The notes beneath the pieces were generated by a model. That model was not told the origin of the DNA and searched no databases. It worked only from the letters and a program-made list of their open reading frames with translations. The position numbers and the translations under genes were made by a program. Of a stretch of 64,000 nucleotides of DNA, positions 31,003 to 40,279 are shown piece by piece (position 1 is the stretch's first letter; the number at the start of each line of letters is the position of its first letter). The stretch spans positions 248,001 through 312,000 of the forward strand of contig NZ_AP024862.1 of the NCBI RefSeq assembly GCF_024346755.1, written 5' to 3'. Source of the stretch: Vibrio aerogenes (GTDB lineage: Bacteria; Pseudomonadota; Gammaproteobacteria; Enterobacterales; Vibrionaceae).

Positions 31003-32898
31003 ATGTTAGAGAAAAATAATAAAGAAAATCTAGTGGAAGAAATATCATTTATATTATTGAACCAACTGATTGCTCAGTACGATGCAGATATTCATGGATT
31101 AGTAAAATTAAAAGATAAAGTCCGTCATTTTGTCTCAGATGAACAGCCCGTTCAGCTTCTTCTGCCTGCATTCCCCTGTAAGACTAATAATCTGGATAAA
31201 GTGATTAGTCATTTACCAGATATGGGGGAATATTTAGTTTTGAGAAAGTTTGTTCAAGCCATTCGTGATATTCAGGCAATCTATGAGCCCGGTGTTATTT
31301 TCTATATTTTTTCTGATTATCATACATTCTCCGACTATATTTCAGTTGATTTGAAACATCATTATGATTTCTCAGATCAACTGCGTTTAATGGTTGAAAG
31401 AATGAATTGTAGTGAATATTTGAAGATTGTGAATTTTGAGCATTATTCTGAATTTGATGACTTAGAAGACTATGAGTATTTTAAAGGATTAAAAGAAAAA
31501 TACGGTCAACCCGGATATGAAGAAAACTTTGAAGCGCTGAAGCTCAAAGATAATAAAATGAATACGACTTATCTGGGGCTGAAGAAGTTTATGAGCCATG
31601 ATCAGAAGCATGTTCTGGCACAACTTTCTTATAAACAACGCCGGATACGTTTATCTGAAATCGCAAAAGGGATGATGGTGCAGGGGAAAGCACTGGATAA
31701 TTTCCTGAATGATAAATTCTCAGATTGTATTCGTTTAAGTATTCACCAGCATTCGATGGTCGGCAAAAAATATTCTCTGTACCTGTTTGAGGAACGTGCA
31801 TTTAAAACCCCATGGCATACGGCGGTGCTGTTTGATGCTGCTCAGGGAAAATATAACGTTGATATGAAGCAAAACCACCTTGATCGGGATGGTGTGGTTA
31901 TACCGGTTGAATATGATAACAGAACCTGGTGTTACATCCGGTTAACCGCAAAAACACCGGAAGCTGAACAAAAACTACGTCAGGTGAAAGCGGTGCTTTA
32001 CCGTGAAAAATTTGGTTTGATGCTGGTGAACTCACAGGATAATTGTCCGGTCTCTTTATTTGAGCATAAAGAGCTGAAATACCTGATTAAAGAATTTGGC
32101 ACGGTTGTGTTACGTGGTTTTGACCCGTTTGCTGCACCTCAGGAACTGGAGTCGTGGTATGCCGAACGGGGTGCACTGGTTCCCTGGAAATTCGGCAATA
32201 CGCATATTATCTCCCCGGTTGACGGGCATCAGGGTAAACCAAGCTCTTCGGCTGACTCACAAGAGGCGTTACCGATGCACTGGGATCTCTTGTGTCCGCC
32301 TCCTTATATGCATGTCAGTCAGGATTTATATCAGTACGAAGACTTTACACCAGATGAATTTGTACTGTATTGCCACCGGAATGAGCCGGTTAATGCAGAA
32401 ACAGATGGTATCAACATCACATCTGATACAGCACTTGCAGCATTGACGATTCATGGGCGTGAACGTGAACAGTTACGCCAAACCAAGATCCGTTACTCAA
32501 CCAAAGAAAGTTACTTTGGTGGAGATAGCAAAGTTTATCCGTTACTGATTACCTGTCCATGGACCGGGCAAAATACGATTCGCTGGTGGGAAGCGTGGGA
32601 TGACCGATATCACGCCGGAGCCTTGCAACCCAATTATTCCGAAATTGCGCAGTCCACACATTATACAGACATGGATGCGTTAGAAGATCGCCTCATTGAA
32701 GTATGTATGAATCCAAATGTGAGTATTAAGCACCAGTTTGAAAATGGAGATCTGGTTTTACTGAACAATCATACGACAGTTCACGGCAGAACGGCATTTA
32801 ACGGATATCGTGAAATGTGGCGGATACAGCTTCAGCCACAATCGATCAACTCACCATGGCAACCGCATAATCTTGTTGAATACGATAAAGTCAGCTAA
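31003..32898 (+). CDS. Fused isonitrile synthase (PvcA/DIT1) - Fe(II)/2-oxoglutarate oxygenase (PvcB/TauD)
   Basis: 631 residues, two enzymes in one chain. Residues about 10-335 form a PvcA/DIT1 isonitrile synthase: LLLPAFPCKTNN (Lys60), RLSIHQHS (about 244-251), YSLYLFEE and PWHTAVLFD. Such enzymes turn the amine of Tyr, Trp or another amino acid into an isonitrile using ribulose-5-phosphate. Residues about 345-631 are a TauD-type oxygenase with iron ligands His426 and Asp428 (MHWDLL) and distal His594 (TTVHGRTAF); Arg607 (REMWRIQL) probably binds 2-oxoglutarate. In Pseudomonas pvc and Xenorhabdus/Vibrio-type isonitrile clusters these are separate genes, PvcB desaturating or decarboxylating the PvcA product. 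No tailoring enzyme lies next to it. Its own terminator follows. Confidence 0.87.
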   Translation: MLEKNNKENLVEEISFILLNQLIAQYDADIHGLVKLKDKVRHFVSDEQPVQLLLPAFPCKTNNLDKVISHLPDMGEYLVLRKFVQAIRDIQAIYEPGVIFYIFSDYHTFSDYISVDLKHHYDFSDQLRLMVERMNCSEYLKIVNFEHYSEFDDLEDYEYFKGLKEKYGQPGYEENFEALKLKDNKMNTTYLGLKKFMSHDQKHVLAQLSYKQRRIRLSEIAKGMMVQGKALDNFLNDKFSDCIRLSIHQHSMVGKKYSLYLFEERAFKTPWHTAVLFDAAQGKYNVDMKQNHLDRDGVVIPVEYDNRTWCYIRLTAKTPEAEQKLRQVKAVLYREKFGLMLVNSQDNCPVSLFEHKELKYLIKEFGTVVLRGFDPFAAPQELESWYAERGALVPWKFGNTHIISPVDGHQGKPSSSADSQEALPMHWDLLCPPPYMHVSQDLYQYEDFTPDEFVLYCHRNEPVNAETDGINITSDTALAALTIHGREREQLRQTKIRYSTKESYFGGDSKVYPLLITCPWTGQNTIRWWEAWDDRYHAGALQPNYSEIAQSTHYTDMDALEDRLIEVCMNPNVSIKHQFENGDLVLLNNHTTVHGRTAFNGYREMWRIQLQPQSINSPWQPHNLVEYDKVS

Positions 32899-32922
32899 AT
32901 CATCGCCTTTCTTGTCAATGAT

Positions 32923-32960
32923 TGAGGCAGATAAACTGATATCTGCCTCATGCTTATTCT
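32923..32960 (+). terminator. Hairpin terminator after isonitrile synthase fusion
   Basis: 11-bp perfect stem TGAGGCAGATA (32923-32933) / TATCTGCCTCA (32940-32950), 6-base loop, followed by a modest T-rich tail. Confidence 0.7.
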
Positions 32961-33334
32961 CCAGCCATTTGTTATCAGAGCCGTAAGATTTTAATTCAAA
33001 TGATCTTCCGTCATGCCATTATTTTCGGATAGTAAATAATTAAGAATTCATCATGTCTTTGGTACATATGTTAAGAATAAAATGTTGATATGTTAGTTAA
33101 ATGAACTTATTTTATTTTGCATCTTATGTGTTTTCTCACTATTTAATATTAACTTTGGAACACATTATCCAGTTCGCTGAATCTCGTCTTGTGGTTTTAT
33201 TTCTTTTATTGAATCGTGGTTTGTGCATGACCTGAGCCGTTACCGGCTATCCCTGATACATTCATTGTAATGACCTTATCCTGAATGACTGAGTGACTTC
33301 AGAATGATGGATATTCAACGAAGAGGAATAAATT
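32961..33334 (+). other. Intergenic region before small secreted protein gene
   Basis: About 375 AT-rich bases with no gene recognised. The end carries AAGAGGA (33321-33327), the ribosome site of the next gene. Confidence 0.35.
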
Positions 33335-33661
33335 ATGACATGCAAAAAAACACTGATTGCCGCTTCTGCTCTGATGGCATCGTTTCTGGCTTCTGCCGGA
33401 ACCGTTTCAACGCAATGCAGTAACGGGCAGTTTACCGTCGATCTTGGCGTATTTTCCGGAGAATCATGTAGTGTGACTCAAACGATAACAGTCAATGGTG
33501 TTGCAGATACAACAACATTAACTGTGACTGAAAATACAAAGAAAAACATTCAGTTAGAACCAACAGATAAAGCTTCAGCATCCGTTCAGATGTCCTGTAC
33601 TTCTGCTTTTGGCAGCGGTTCGGCTTCTGCGTCAGCGTCAACTGACAGTGGTTGCCAGTAA
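33335..33661 (+). CDS. Small secreted cysteine-containing protein, Ser/Ala-rich C-terminus
   Basis: 108 residues with a signal peptide (MTCKKTLIAASALMASFLASAG). The mature ~86 residues have four Cys (TQCSNG, GESCSV, QMSCTS, SGCQ), enough for two disulfides, a Thr/Val-rich middle that probably forms beta strands (VTQTITVNGVADTTTLTVTE), and a low-complexity tail FGSGSASASASTDSGCQ. I do not recognise a family. It is monocistronic with a good ribosome site and a strong terminator, so it is likely a well-expressed extracellular or periplasmic product. The protease gene follows in the same direction. Confidence 0.75.
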   Translation: MTCKKTLIAASALMASFLASAGTVSTQCSNGQFTVDLGVFSGESCSVTQTITVNGVADTTTLTVTENTKKNIQLEPTDKASASVQMSCTSAFGSGSASASASTDSGCQ

Positions 33662-33687
33662 AAAAATATACAGATGAGGTTGTGCAT

Positions 33688-33713
33688 GCCAGAGATTCGT
33701 CTCTGGCTTTTTT
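33688..33713 (+). terminator. Strong terminator after small secreted protein gene
   Basis: 8-bp stem GCCAGAGA (33688-33695), TTCG tetraloop, TCTCTGGC (33700-33707), then six T. Confidence 0.93.
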
Positions 33714-34034
33714 GTTTATTCTCTCCTTGATACGTTTAAATCTTTTAATTTATTTATCAGTTAAATACTCCAGTTTTCTTTATATTATTCTTGGTAATTA
33801 AAAATATAGAGTAATAAAGTGCTGCAAATTGTCTTCTGATTAGCATATCAACGTATATGGCGTTTTTATTGTTCACTGGTCGGGTTTTATTTTAAAACTT
33901 ATTTATGATAAGAATATTTAATATCATAATAAACTAATTCTATTATTTTAAATTTTATTTCGCACCAGTTAGCGAGAGGTATCACTTATACCTTTTATCC
34001 GGAAAGGATTTCCATAATTAAAATACTCAGGAGA
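33714..34034 (+). other. AT-rich intergenic region before protease gene
   Basis: About 320 bases, very AT-rich; no gene or repeat recognised. Confidence 0.35.
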
Positions 34035-34037
34035 ATG

Positions 34038-37000
34038 ATGCGAGTGAATTCAAAACATGTGTTAATAAAAATATTTCCGTGGCTGCTGACCTGTATGACT
34101 GCAATGTCATCCGTGCATGCTGCGGAATTACAGGTAATAGCTAAAGGTCAGGGGCATGCGCCATCGTCTGTCAATATCAGCGTTCATGAGAAATCGTTAT
34201 CAGCAGATGTGAAAACTCAGGAGAATTCATCATCTGTTGCTAGATATATTGTGGTTGGTCAGGCACCATCCGTTGCCAGCTACCGGGGAAGTATTGAGGG
34301 ATATGCCAGTACAAAATCACCCACAACCGGAAAGCTGGATATGCGCAGTGCTGCTGCGATTGCTTACCAGAATTATCTGAAAAATACTCAGGCAGAACTG
34401 ATCACTCAGATTGAGGCGACTCTGGGCAGAGGCGTGACGGTGACAGGGCAGATGCAGGTTGCAATCAATGCTGTTGTGGTTGAGCTGACGGCTACAGAAG
34501 CCACGAAAGTTGGTAAACTTACCGGGATTGAGTCGATTTCCAAAGACCGGACAGCAGAGCTGAAGGGAAGCCAAACTGTCACAGATGCTTCACTTGTTTC
34601 CCGTTCAGGGTCAAAGAGGAAGCATTCCCGGCCCCTGATCGCGGATGCGAAAGACATCTCTGAGCTTCAGGGCGGATTTACATGGATCAAAGCGAATGAT
34701 TTGTGGCAGGGGGTCGCTCACGCAAAAGGGACCATGGGTGAAGGCATGGTTGTCGGGGTTATCGACAGCGGGATTAATCCGTACAGTCCTTCATTTGCAG
34801 TGACCGGTGGCGATGGATACACAGTGACTAATTCCCGTCAGACTTATTACGGTGTCTGCGATCCGAAATCAGCGATCTATGATGCGACGTTTCCCTGTAA
34901 TGATAAGCTGATTGGTGCCTGGGGCTACTCTGGCATCGAAAACGGTAGTCCGGTCGATAAAAATGGTCACGGTTCCCATACAGCGGGGACTGCTGCCGGG
35001 AATGTGGTTTTCGGGGCATCGCTGACAACGAAGCTGGGCTCAACGATTACCCGTGATATTGCCGGCGTTGCACCTCATGCCAATATTATTTCTTACCGTG
35101 CCTGTAACGAAAATGCCCGCTGTCCTGACTCTGCCATGCTGGCAATGATCGATCAGGCAATTCAGGACGGCGTTGATGTGATTAATTTCTCTGTCGGTGC
35201 GGTACACGGGAGTGACCCATGGGTTGCGATTGACGGGAAAGCCTTTTTATCTGCTATGGATGCCGGTATTTTTGTGGCTGTTTGTGCGGGGAACTCCGGC
35301 CCTGACGCAGGGACAATCTGGACACCCGCAAACTCTCCATGGGTAACTGCGGTTGCAGATGGCTCTCAGCACGTGATTTACAAAAATTCACTGGTTGAGA
35401 TGAAAGGGGGCGATACGCCGCCGCCAGAAGGCATTGCAGGCGAGTGGATTACAGACAGTTACGGTCCGGCCAAAATTCTCGACGCGGGTTTACTGGGGAA
35501 TACCTATTGTGAGAAAGACAAATTCACGACGAAATTTGATGGTGCGATAGTCGTCTGCCGCTACAAACCTGAGGTCAGCTCAGAAGATCGTGAAGCGGCG
35601 ACGTTCGGTAATGGCGCCGGTGCGGTGGTCATTGTTGCCCGCAAGGAAAATTCGGATAAAGTCCCAATGGGTCCCGGTTTCCTGCTTGCGATTGAACAGG
35701 AAAAACGCAAGGTTGTCATTACTTATCGCGATGGTCAGCGCTTGTTGGCATGGCTGGATTCTGGTGCCGGACATACCGCTAAATTATCGGGTACCCGTCC
35801 GGTGATTGATCCCGGACTGGCAGATATTCTGGCATATGATACATCCAGAGGGCCGAATAAAGTGGCGACCAGCGTGATCAAGCCTGATATTACCGGACCG
35901 GGTAAAGGTATTTTCGCTGCATTTAAAGAAGGTTATGCGATTGAATATGGCACCTCGATGGCATCGCCGCATATTGCGGGTGGTGCGGCACTGATTCAAT
36001 CGATTCATCCTGACTGGACGCCGATGCAAATTCAGTCTGCGATGATGACGACTTCGACGCCATGGGTCAGAAAACCGGATGGAATCCGGCAGGCAACCCC
36101 ATTTGATATGGGAGCTGGCCGGCTTGATCTGGAAAGAGCTGCACGGGCGGGTTTGCTGCTGGATGAAACCCGGGATAATTTCCTTAAAGCCGATCCTTAT
36201 GAAGGCGGTGATCCATCCCGGCTGAATCTGGCATCTCTCGGACAGCAATCCTGTATTACAACCTGTACATGGCAGCGAACCGTCACCAGCGGACAAGATA
36301 TAACGACGCACTGGCTGTATCAGTACACCCCGTTTATCAGTGTCACTCCGGTTTATTTCAGTCTTGCACCGGGAGAGAGTCAGACGATCACCTTTACGGT
36401 CGATATGATGCATACACCGGCTGATGCATGGCGGTTTGATCAGATTACCATCAAGTCATTAACTTATGGTGTGCCGGATGCACACTTCCCGATGGCGGCC
36501 TTCAGTGCCAGCAGTAATTTCAGCCAGCTGTCCGGTGTCGATATTGTGGCGGAGACTGATGAAGGTCATACAACGGTCAGCGGCCTCAAAGCCCGTATGG
36601 TGACCGATGCGCAGGTCACGAGTTATGGTCCGCAAAAACCGACACAGTTCTCAGATACGATCTCCTTTGAAGATAATGATTATGGCTGGTATTACTACGA
36701 CTATACCATTCAGGTTCCGGAGGGAGCGAAAAGGCTGGTGGCGGATATCAGCCAGACAGAAGCGAAAAATCTGGAAATTTATGTGGGTGAAGGCACAGAA
36801 GTTGACTTTGATAATTACAGTTATGCTTCAAATAACTACAACCGCTCTGATCAGTATCTGAATGTCCCTGTCCCTGATGCGAAGACGATCTGGATTGCTG
36901 TCCGTGGTTACCGGGATGGCAACCCGCCAACATTCAGTTATCAGCTGAATGTGGCGATGTTATCGGAATCATCAGAAAATTTAACGGTTGAAGTGCCATC

Positions 37001-37157
37001 ATTTGTACCGGCGGGACAGCGATTTAATGCTGATGTGCATTATCAGTTGCCTGATTCAGAAGCAGGTGAGCGCTACTACGGTGCCTTTGCGATGGGAACA
37101 GACAGCGACCATCCCGATAATCTTGGAGCGATTGGGCTGAACTTCGTACGGAAATAA
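34038..37157 (+). CDS. Large secreted subtilisin-like serine protease (S8)
   Basis: About 1039 residues. Signal peptide ending VHAAE; I9-type inhibitor propeptide (ARYIVVGQAPSVASYRG... then VVVELTATEATKVGKLTGI); S8 catalytic domain with Asp in VVGVIDSGINPYSP, His in DKNGHGSHTAGTAAG and Ser in EYGTSMASPHIAGGAALIQ; a protease-associated insert between His and Ser; Fn3-like region (FISVTPVYFSLAPGESQTITFTV); C-terminal PPC-like beta-domain (RLVADISQTEAKNLEIYV). ATG occurs at 34035 and 34038; AGGAG at 34029-34033 suits 34038 better. It resembles vibrio and Shewanella extracellular subtilases. Likely exported by Sec and then type II secretion (inferred). Confidence 0.9.
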   Translation: MRVNSKHVLIKIFPWLLTCMTAMSSVHAAELQVIAKGQGHAPSSVNISVHEKSLSADVKTQENSSSVARYIVVGQAPSVASYRGSIEGYASTKSPTTGKLDMRSAAAIAYQNYLKNTQAELITQIEATLGRGVTVTGQMQVAINAVVVELTATEATKVGKLTGIESISKDRTAELKGSQTVTDASLVSRSGSKRKHSRPLIADAKDISELQGGFTWIKANDLWQGVAHAKGTMGEGMVVGVIDSGINPYSPSFAVTGGDGYTVTNSRQTYYGVCDPKSAIYDATFPCNDKLIGAWGYSGIENGSPVDKNGHGSHTAGTAAGNVVFGASLTTKLGSTITRDIAGVAPHANIISYRACNENARCPDSAMLAMIDQAIQDGVDVINFSVGAVHGSDPWVAIDGKAFLSAMDAGIFVAVCAGNSGPDAGTIWTPANSPWVTAVADGSQHVIYKNSLVEMKGGDTPPPEGIAGEWITDSYGPAKILDAGLLGNTYCEKDKFTTKFDGAIVVCRYKPEVSSEDREAATFGNGAGAVVIVARKENSDKVPMGPGFLLAIEQEKRKVVITYRDGQRLLAWLDSGAGHTAKLSGTRPVIDPGLADILAYDTSRGPNKVATSVIKPDITGPGKGIFAAFKEGYAIEYGTSMASPHIAGGAALIQSIHPDWTPMQIQSAMMTTSTPWVRKPDGIRQATPFDMGAGRLDLERAARAGLLLDETRDNFLKADPYEGGDPSRLNLASLGQQSCITTCTWQRTVTSGQDITTHWLYQYTPFISVTPVYFSLAPGESQTITFTVDMMHTPADAWRFDQITIKSLTYGVPDAHFPMAAFSASSNFSQLSGVDIVAETDEGHTTVSGLKARMVTDAQVTSYGPQKPTQFSDTISFEDNDYGWYYYDYTIQVPEGAKRLVADISQTEAKNLEIYVGEGTEVDFDNYSYASNNYNRSDQYLNVPVPDAKTIWIAVRGYRDGNPPTFSYQLNVAMLSESSENLTVEVPSFVPAGQRFNADVHYQLPDSEAGERYYGAFAMGTDSDHPDNLGAIGLNFVRK

Positions 37158-37176
37158 CCAGATATTGTCAGCGATG

Positions 37177-37213
37177 ATACAGCCGGAGGCTTTGCCTCCC
37201 GGCTGTATTTTTA
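37177..37213 (+). terminator. Rho-independent terminator after protease gene
   Basis: ATACAGCCGG-A-GGC (37177-37190) pairs with GCC-TCC-CGGCTGTAT (37194-37208), then TTTTT. Confidence 0.88.
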
Positions 37214-37270
37214 TGGCGATATCCGGATGTACCGAACGCACGGATATATACAATTTTTTCAACCTTTGGT

Positions 37271-37537
37271 AGAGCGTGTGTATCTTTCATCGCCGTTCCT
37301 GCTGGAGGCTATTTTTTACTCTGGCAAGGCGGCAAATTTAGATAATAGCAATCTATATTTAACATTTGCCAACGCGGTCAGAGTAAAAAATGGTCCCAGC
37401 CCTTCGGGTAGTGCCTGAAAATTGCTCACTCTGTGTTGCTCAAAGCTCATTTAGAATCACTAAACGACACTTTTCGCGCCTTGACTGAGCAAATTTCAGG
37501 CAACTACAGGTTAGGCTATGAAAGATAAACACGCTCT
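37271..37537. mobile_element. MITE-like element, copy 2 (267 bp)
   Basis: 20-bp terminal inverted repeats AGAGCGTGTGTATCTTTCAT (37271-37290) and ATGAAAGATAAACACGCTCT (37518-37537), one mismatch, flanked by GGT on both sides (37268-37270 and 37538-37540), which fits a 3-bp target duplication. It has no coding capacity, and internal inverted repeats occur (GTGCCTGAAAATTGCTCA against TGAGCAAATTTCAGGCA). Shorter relatives lie at 27881 and 42668. Probably moved by a transposase elsewhere in the genome. Confidence 0.8.
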
Positions 37538-37715
37538 GGTATCTTACGCCTTATTCTCTTCAAAAGTGACGTGATATGTAACCTGAAATACCTTTCGTGA
37601 ATTTATTCTGAACACTCAATTGTTTTTCGCCGGACAGTTATTTTTCTGCGTCTCTGGTGGGAAGTTGATTGTGGTGAACCAGTTGTAAGTAAGGTTATTT
37701 TACAGGTGATTTATT

Positions 37716-39047
37716 ATGTTGCATCAAATGGCAGCAATGTGCAGAAACCGTTGGTTCTGCATCATGTGTGTGTGTATTTTAGCGCATCAATCCTTTATCG
37801 GATTATCAGTTTATATCTCTGTCAGACTTTCGTCCGCTGTGATTGAACACGGGCTTGGCAGTCAGGATGTCAGTTTTTTAGTCTTCATTTATATTATGCT
37901 GATGGTTTTGCCGTATCTGCCGGGATATTTTTCAGGCTATTGTAAAACCCGCTGGGAATCGTTCGTGCTGGCCACGTTCTGGGCAGACAAGGCTGAAATA
38001 TATCAGCGGTCTCCTTCTGAACATAAGCTTGGTTTTTATACCGCGCAGGTGCGGGATGTATATGGGCGTTTTACTCAGTTTGCTTATTATGGACTGAGTT
38101 CTTTGCTTAATTTTTCATTAAGTCTGGCGATGATTGGTGTCTTTATTGATGGCCGGTTCTTGCTGGCTATTTTAATGACTCTGTTACTGGTTTTTGTTGT
38201 CAGCCGGTTAACGAGTGGACGAATGCAGACATTATCGGAGACTGAGTCACGGGAAACATCATCTTTAACGCATCATCTGAAAGAAATTCACCCCAATGCT
38301 ATCAGTGGTAATGTGCTCAACCGCCGGTGCTGGCAAAATCGGGCACTTGACCAAATTTTCCGTTTTTGCAGTGCCAGAAATGCGCACGCTGGTTTTCAGT
38401 CATGTGTTTTCCTGCTGTCCTCCCTGTTTAGCTTGTTACCCACATCGGGGTTGATCGTTTATCTGATGCTGTCTGCGGACACCAGTGAGGCGGCGCTGCT
38501 GGCTGTGGTCATTAATCTGACGCGGATTTTTCATCTGATTGGTTCGATAAATGATGTCATTGAGATTTTTTTATCTTTACCATCTGTCAGGGGATTGTTG
38601 AATACGTTGCAGGAGTTCGGACAGGCAGATGAACCATCACCACCTGTACGTTTGGTACAGATTGAAGTGAATCATCAACCGGCAGAAGCGTTTGATTTGT
38701 CGATGCTTTTCCAGGGGCGTTACCGGATTCGCGGAAAAAATGGCAGCGGGAAAACCACATTTTTACGCCGGCTTGAAAAAGAGCAGGATATCCTTTATTT
38801 CAATCCGGCCCGTCGGGTTGACTGGCCATGGCAGGTTGATCCCGGATTGTCTGACGGACAATACAGCCGGCAATGTCTGGACTGGCTGCTGACAGAAACC
38901 GATCAGCCACTGGCACTGGATGAATGGGATGCATTTCTTGATGCCAGCAACCGGAATCAGGTCAATCAGCTGATTGAATCACAAGCTCGACAGCGGGTGA
39001 TTCTGGAAGTCAGACAAATGGATTCAGCCGGGACGACGTCAGGTTAA
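37716..39047 (+). CDS. ABC transporter, membrane domain fused to a reduced ATPase domain
   Basis: 443 residues where normal exporters of this design have about 580. Residues 1-290 hold five or six membrane segments in ABC-exporter style. The ATPase part is only ~115 residues: Walker A RGKNGSGKTTF (Lys346), signature LSDGQ (378-382) and Walker B PLALDEWDAFLD (Glu403). Only about 32 residues separate Walker A from the signature, against roughly 90 normally, so the Q-loop and helical subdomain are mostly missing; no switch His follows Walker B. Surrounding bases keep the frame open, so this is compact rather than frameshifted. Substrate unknown; it stands alone downstream of a MITE. Confidence 0.75.
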   Translation: MLHQMAAMCRNRWFCIMCVCILAHQSFIGLSVYISVRLSSAVIEHGLGSQDVSFLVFIYIMLMVLPYLPGYFSGYCKTRWESFVLATFWADKAEIYQRSPSEHKLGFYTAQVRDVYGRFTQFAYYGLSSLLNFSLSLAMIGVFIDGRFLLAILMTLLLVFVVSRLTSGRMQTLSETESRETSSLTHHLKEIHPNAISGNVLNRRCWQNRALDQIFRFCSARNAHAGFQSCVFLLSSLFSLLPTSGLIVYLMLSADTSEAALLAVVINLTRIFHLIGSINDVIEIFLSLPSVRGLLNTLQEFGQADEPSPPVRLVQIEVNHQPAEAFDLSMLFQGRYRIRGKNGSGKTTFLRRLEKEQDILYFNPARRVDWPWQVDPGLSDGQYSRQCLDWLLTETDQPLALDEWDAFLDASNRNQVNQLIESQARQRVILEVRQMDSAGTTSG

Positions 39048-39261
39048 TTGTAAACCGGTTTGGCGGAGCCCTTCTCTGGTCATTGATTGTCGATCAGGCT
39101 CGCTGAAGCAGTTTATTGCTGATTGGAACATGTTTGGTGATAAGTATGCTGACTTGTGCCCGGAGCTTGTCCGGGCATTGCTGGTTCGGGGGATTGGTTA
39201 TGTGGGCATACGACTGCAAAGCGCGACTGCAATAACGATAGTTCGTTATGAGGAAATGACA

Positions 39262-39837
39262 TTATGAGGAAAGTGGATGAAAAGATACCTGTGTCAGGCC
39301 ATGGGGCTGGTTGTCACCTTCCAGCATCAGCCGCAAAATGGGTTTCTCTTCATACTCTTCCAGTGTTCCTTCTATCCGGAAACCAAGATTTATCAATAAG
39401 CTTTTTGATGGCAGATTATCAAAATAGACATCTGCCAGAATTTGATGAAATCCCTGCTGTTTTAACTGCCGGACAAGTTGTGTGACAGCCAGACGACCAT
39501 ACCCATGGCGCTGAAAAGCAGGGGCTACCCAATAACTGATAAATGCACTGTCACTGGTATCTTCCCCCCAGGCTGCACTGCCAACCAGTCCGTGTTTTTT
39601 GTGCCAGATACCCAGACGAACTTTATGGGCATAGCCATCACCATGAACAAAGTTCTGAGCCTGCTTTAAGGTGTGAATGCGTTCAATCGCCAGGTTATCA
39701 CAGACTTTGTCAGAAAACAGGGCCAGCAAACGGGTGGCGTCGTGATGTTGCAGAGGATGCAGCCTGATTCCGGGAGCAGGATACCAGAGACGGCGTGTTG
39801 GTCTGGCGTATGGGATGTGAGAATGCAAATTTTTCAT
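39262..39837 (-). CDS. GNAT-family acetyltransferase (RimJ/RimL-like)
   Basis: 191 residues. Acetyltransf_3 pattern: PGIRLHPLQHHDATRLLALFSD at the start, ISYWVAPAFQRHGYGRLAVTQLVRQL (acetyl-CoA motif) and DVYFDNLPSKSLLINLGFRIEGTLEEYEE. This group acetylates protein N-termini or small molecules; target unknown. Convergent with the ABC gene. A GCCCGG/CCGGGC hairpin (39157-39177) lies between them. Confidence 0.82.
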   Translation of the reverse strand: MKNLHSHIPYARPTRRLWYPAPGIRLHPLQHHDATRLLALFSDKVCDNLAIERIHTLKQAQNFVHGDGYAHKVRLGIWHKKHGLVGSAAWGEDTSDSAFISYWVAPAFQRHGYGRLAVTQLVRQLKQQGFHQILADVYFDNLPSKSLLINLGFRIEGTLEEYEEKPILRLMLEGDNQPHGLTQVSFHPLSS

Positions 39838-40279
39838 AGAGTCATCGATATGGTCAAGCCTGGTAATGAGGTAATTTCCCTGTGAACTATCACCTTAAAG
39901 TCTGTACTGATTTTCAACGCAGAATGTCGCTTCCCGGAAATCAGTGCCATGCTCAGAAACCAGTCAGTTCTCGCTGAACATGCATCCTGGGTCTCTTGGG
40001 CATAGGTATAAAAGCGTCAGTCTTGCCGGGCAGATTAAACGCCGGGTGAAAACAGGACTTGAATTTTGTGGTTGCCGGATTAGTCAGCTGAATTTATCCC
40101 AACGTGTTGAGCATCACGTTTTCTTCATGGCGAAGCACCTGACAAGCTGTGCTTCCATCTGGGTATATATCAGGACCAGACAATGACGCCCTTCAGGAGC
40201 GCCGCTTCAGGTTCATGTCTTCATCTGATAGCTGAACCTTGCATCCTGAGGGCGTTTGCGTATATAGAGATGTGATTCA
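39838..40279. repeat. Repeat-bearing intergenic region on left of levansucrase cassette
   Basis: About 440 bases with no gene. 39906-39926 matches, inverted, the 21 bases at 42606-42626 (19 of 21). 39972-40005 (GCTGAACATGCATCC...TTGGGCATA) is a degenerate copy of the dispersed palindromic repeat, related to 42431-42470. A further remnant, GCTGAACCTTGCATCCTGAGG, lies at about 40231-40251. Confidence 0.6.

Noticed and set aside
33335..39047. RiPP/bacteriocin cluster (small peptide, subtilase, ABC exporter)
   Set aside because: The small protein has a Sec signal rather than a double-Gly or leader-type precursor, each gene has its own terminator, and a MITE separates protease from exporter; no modification enzymes seen.
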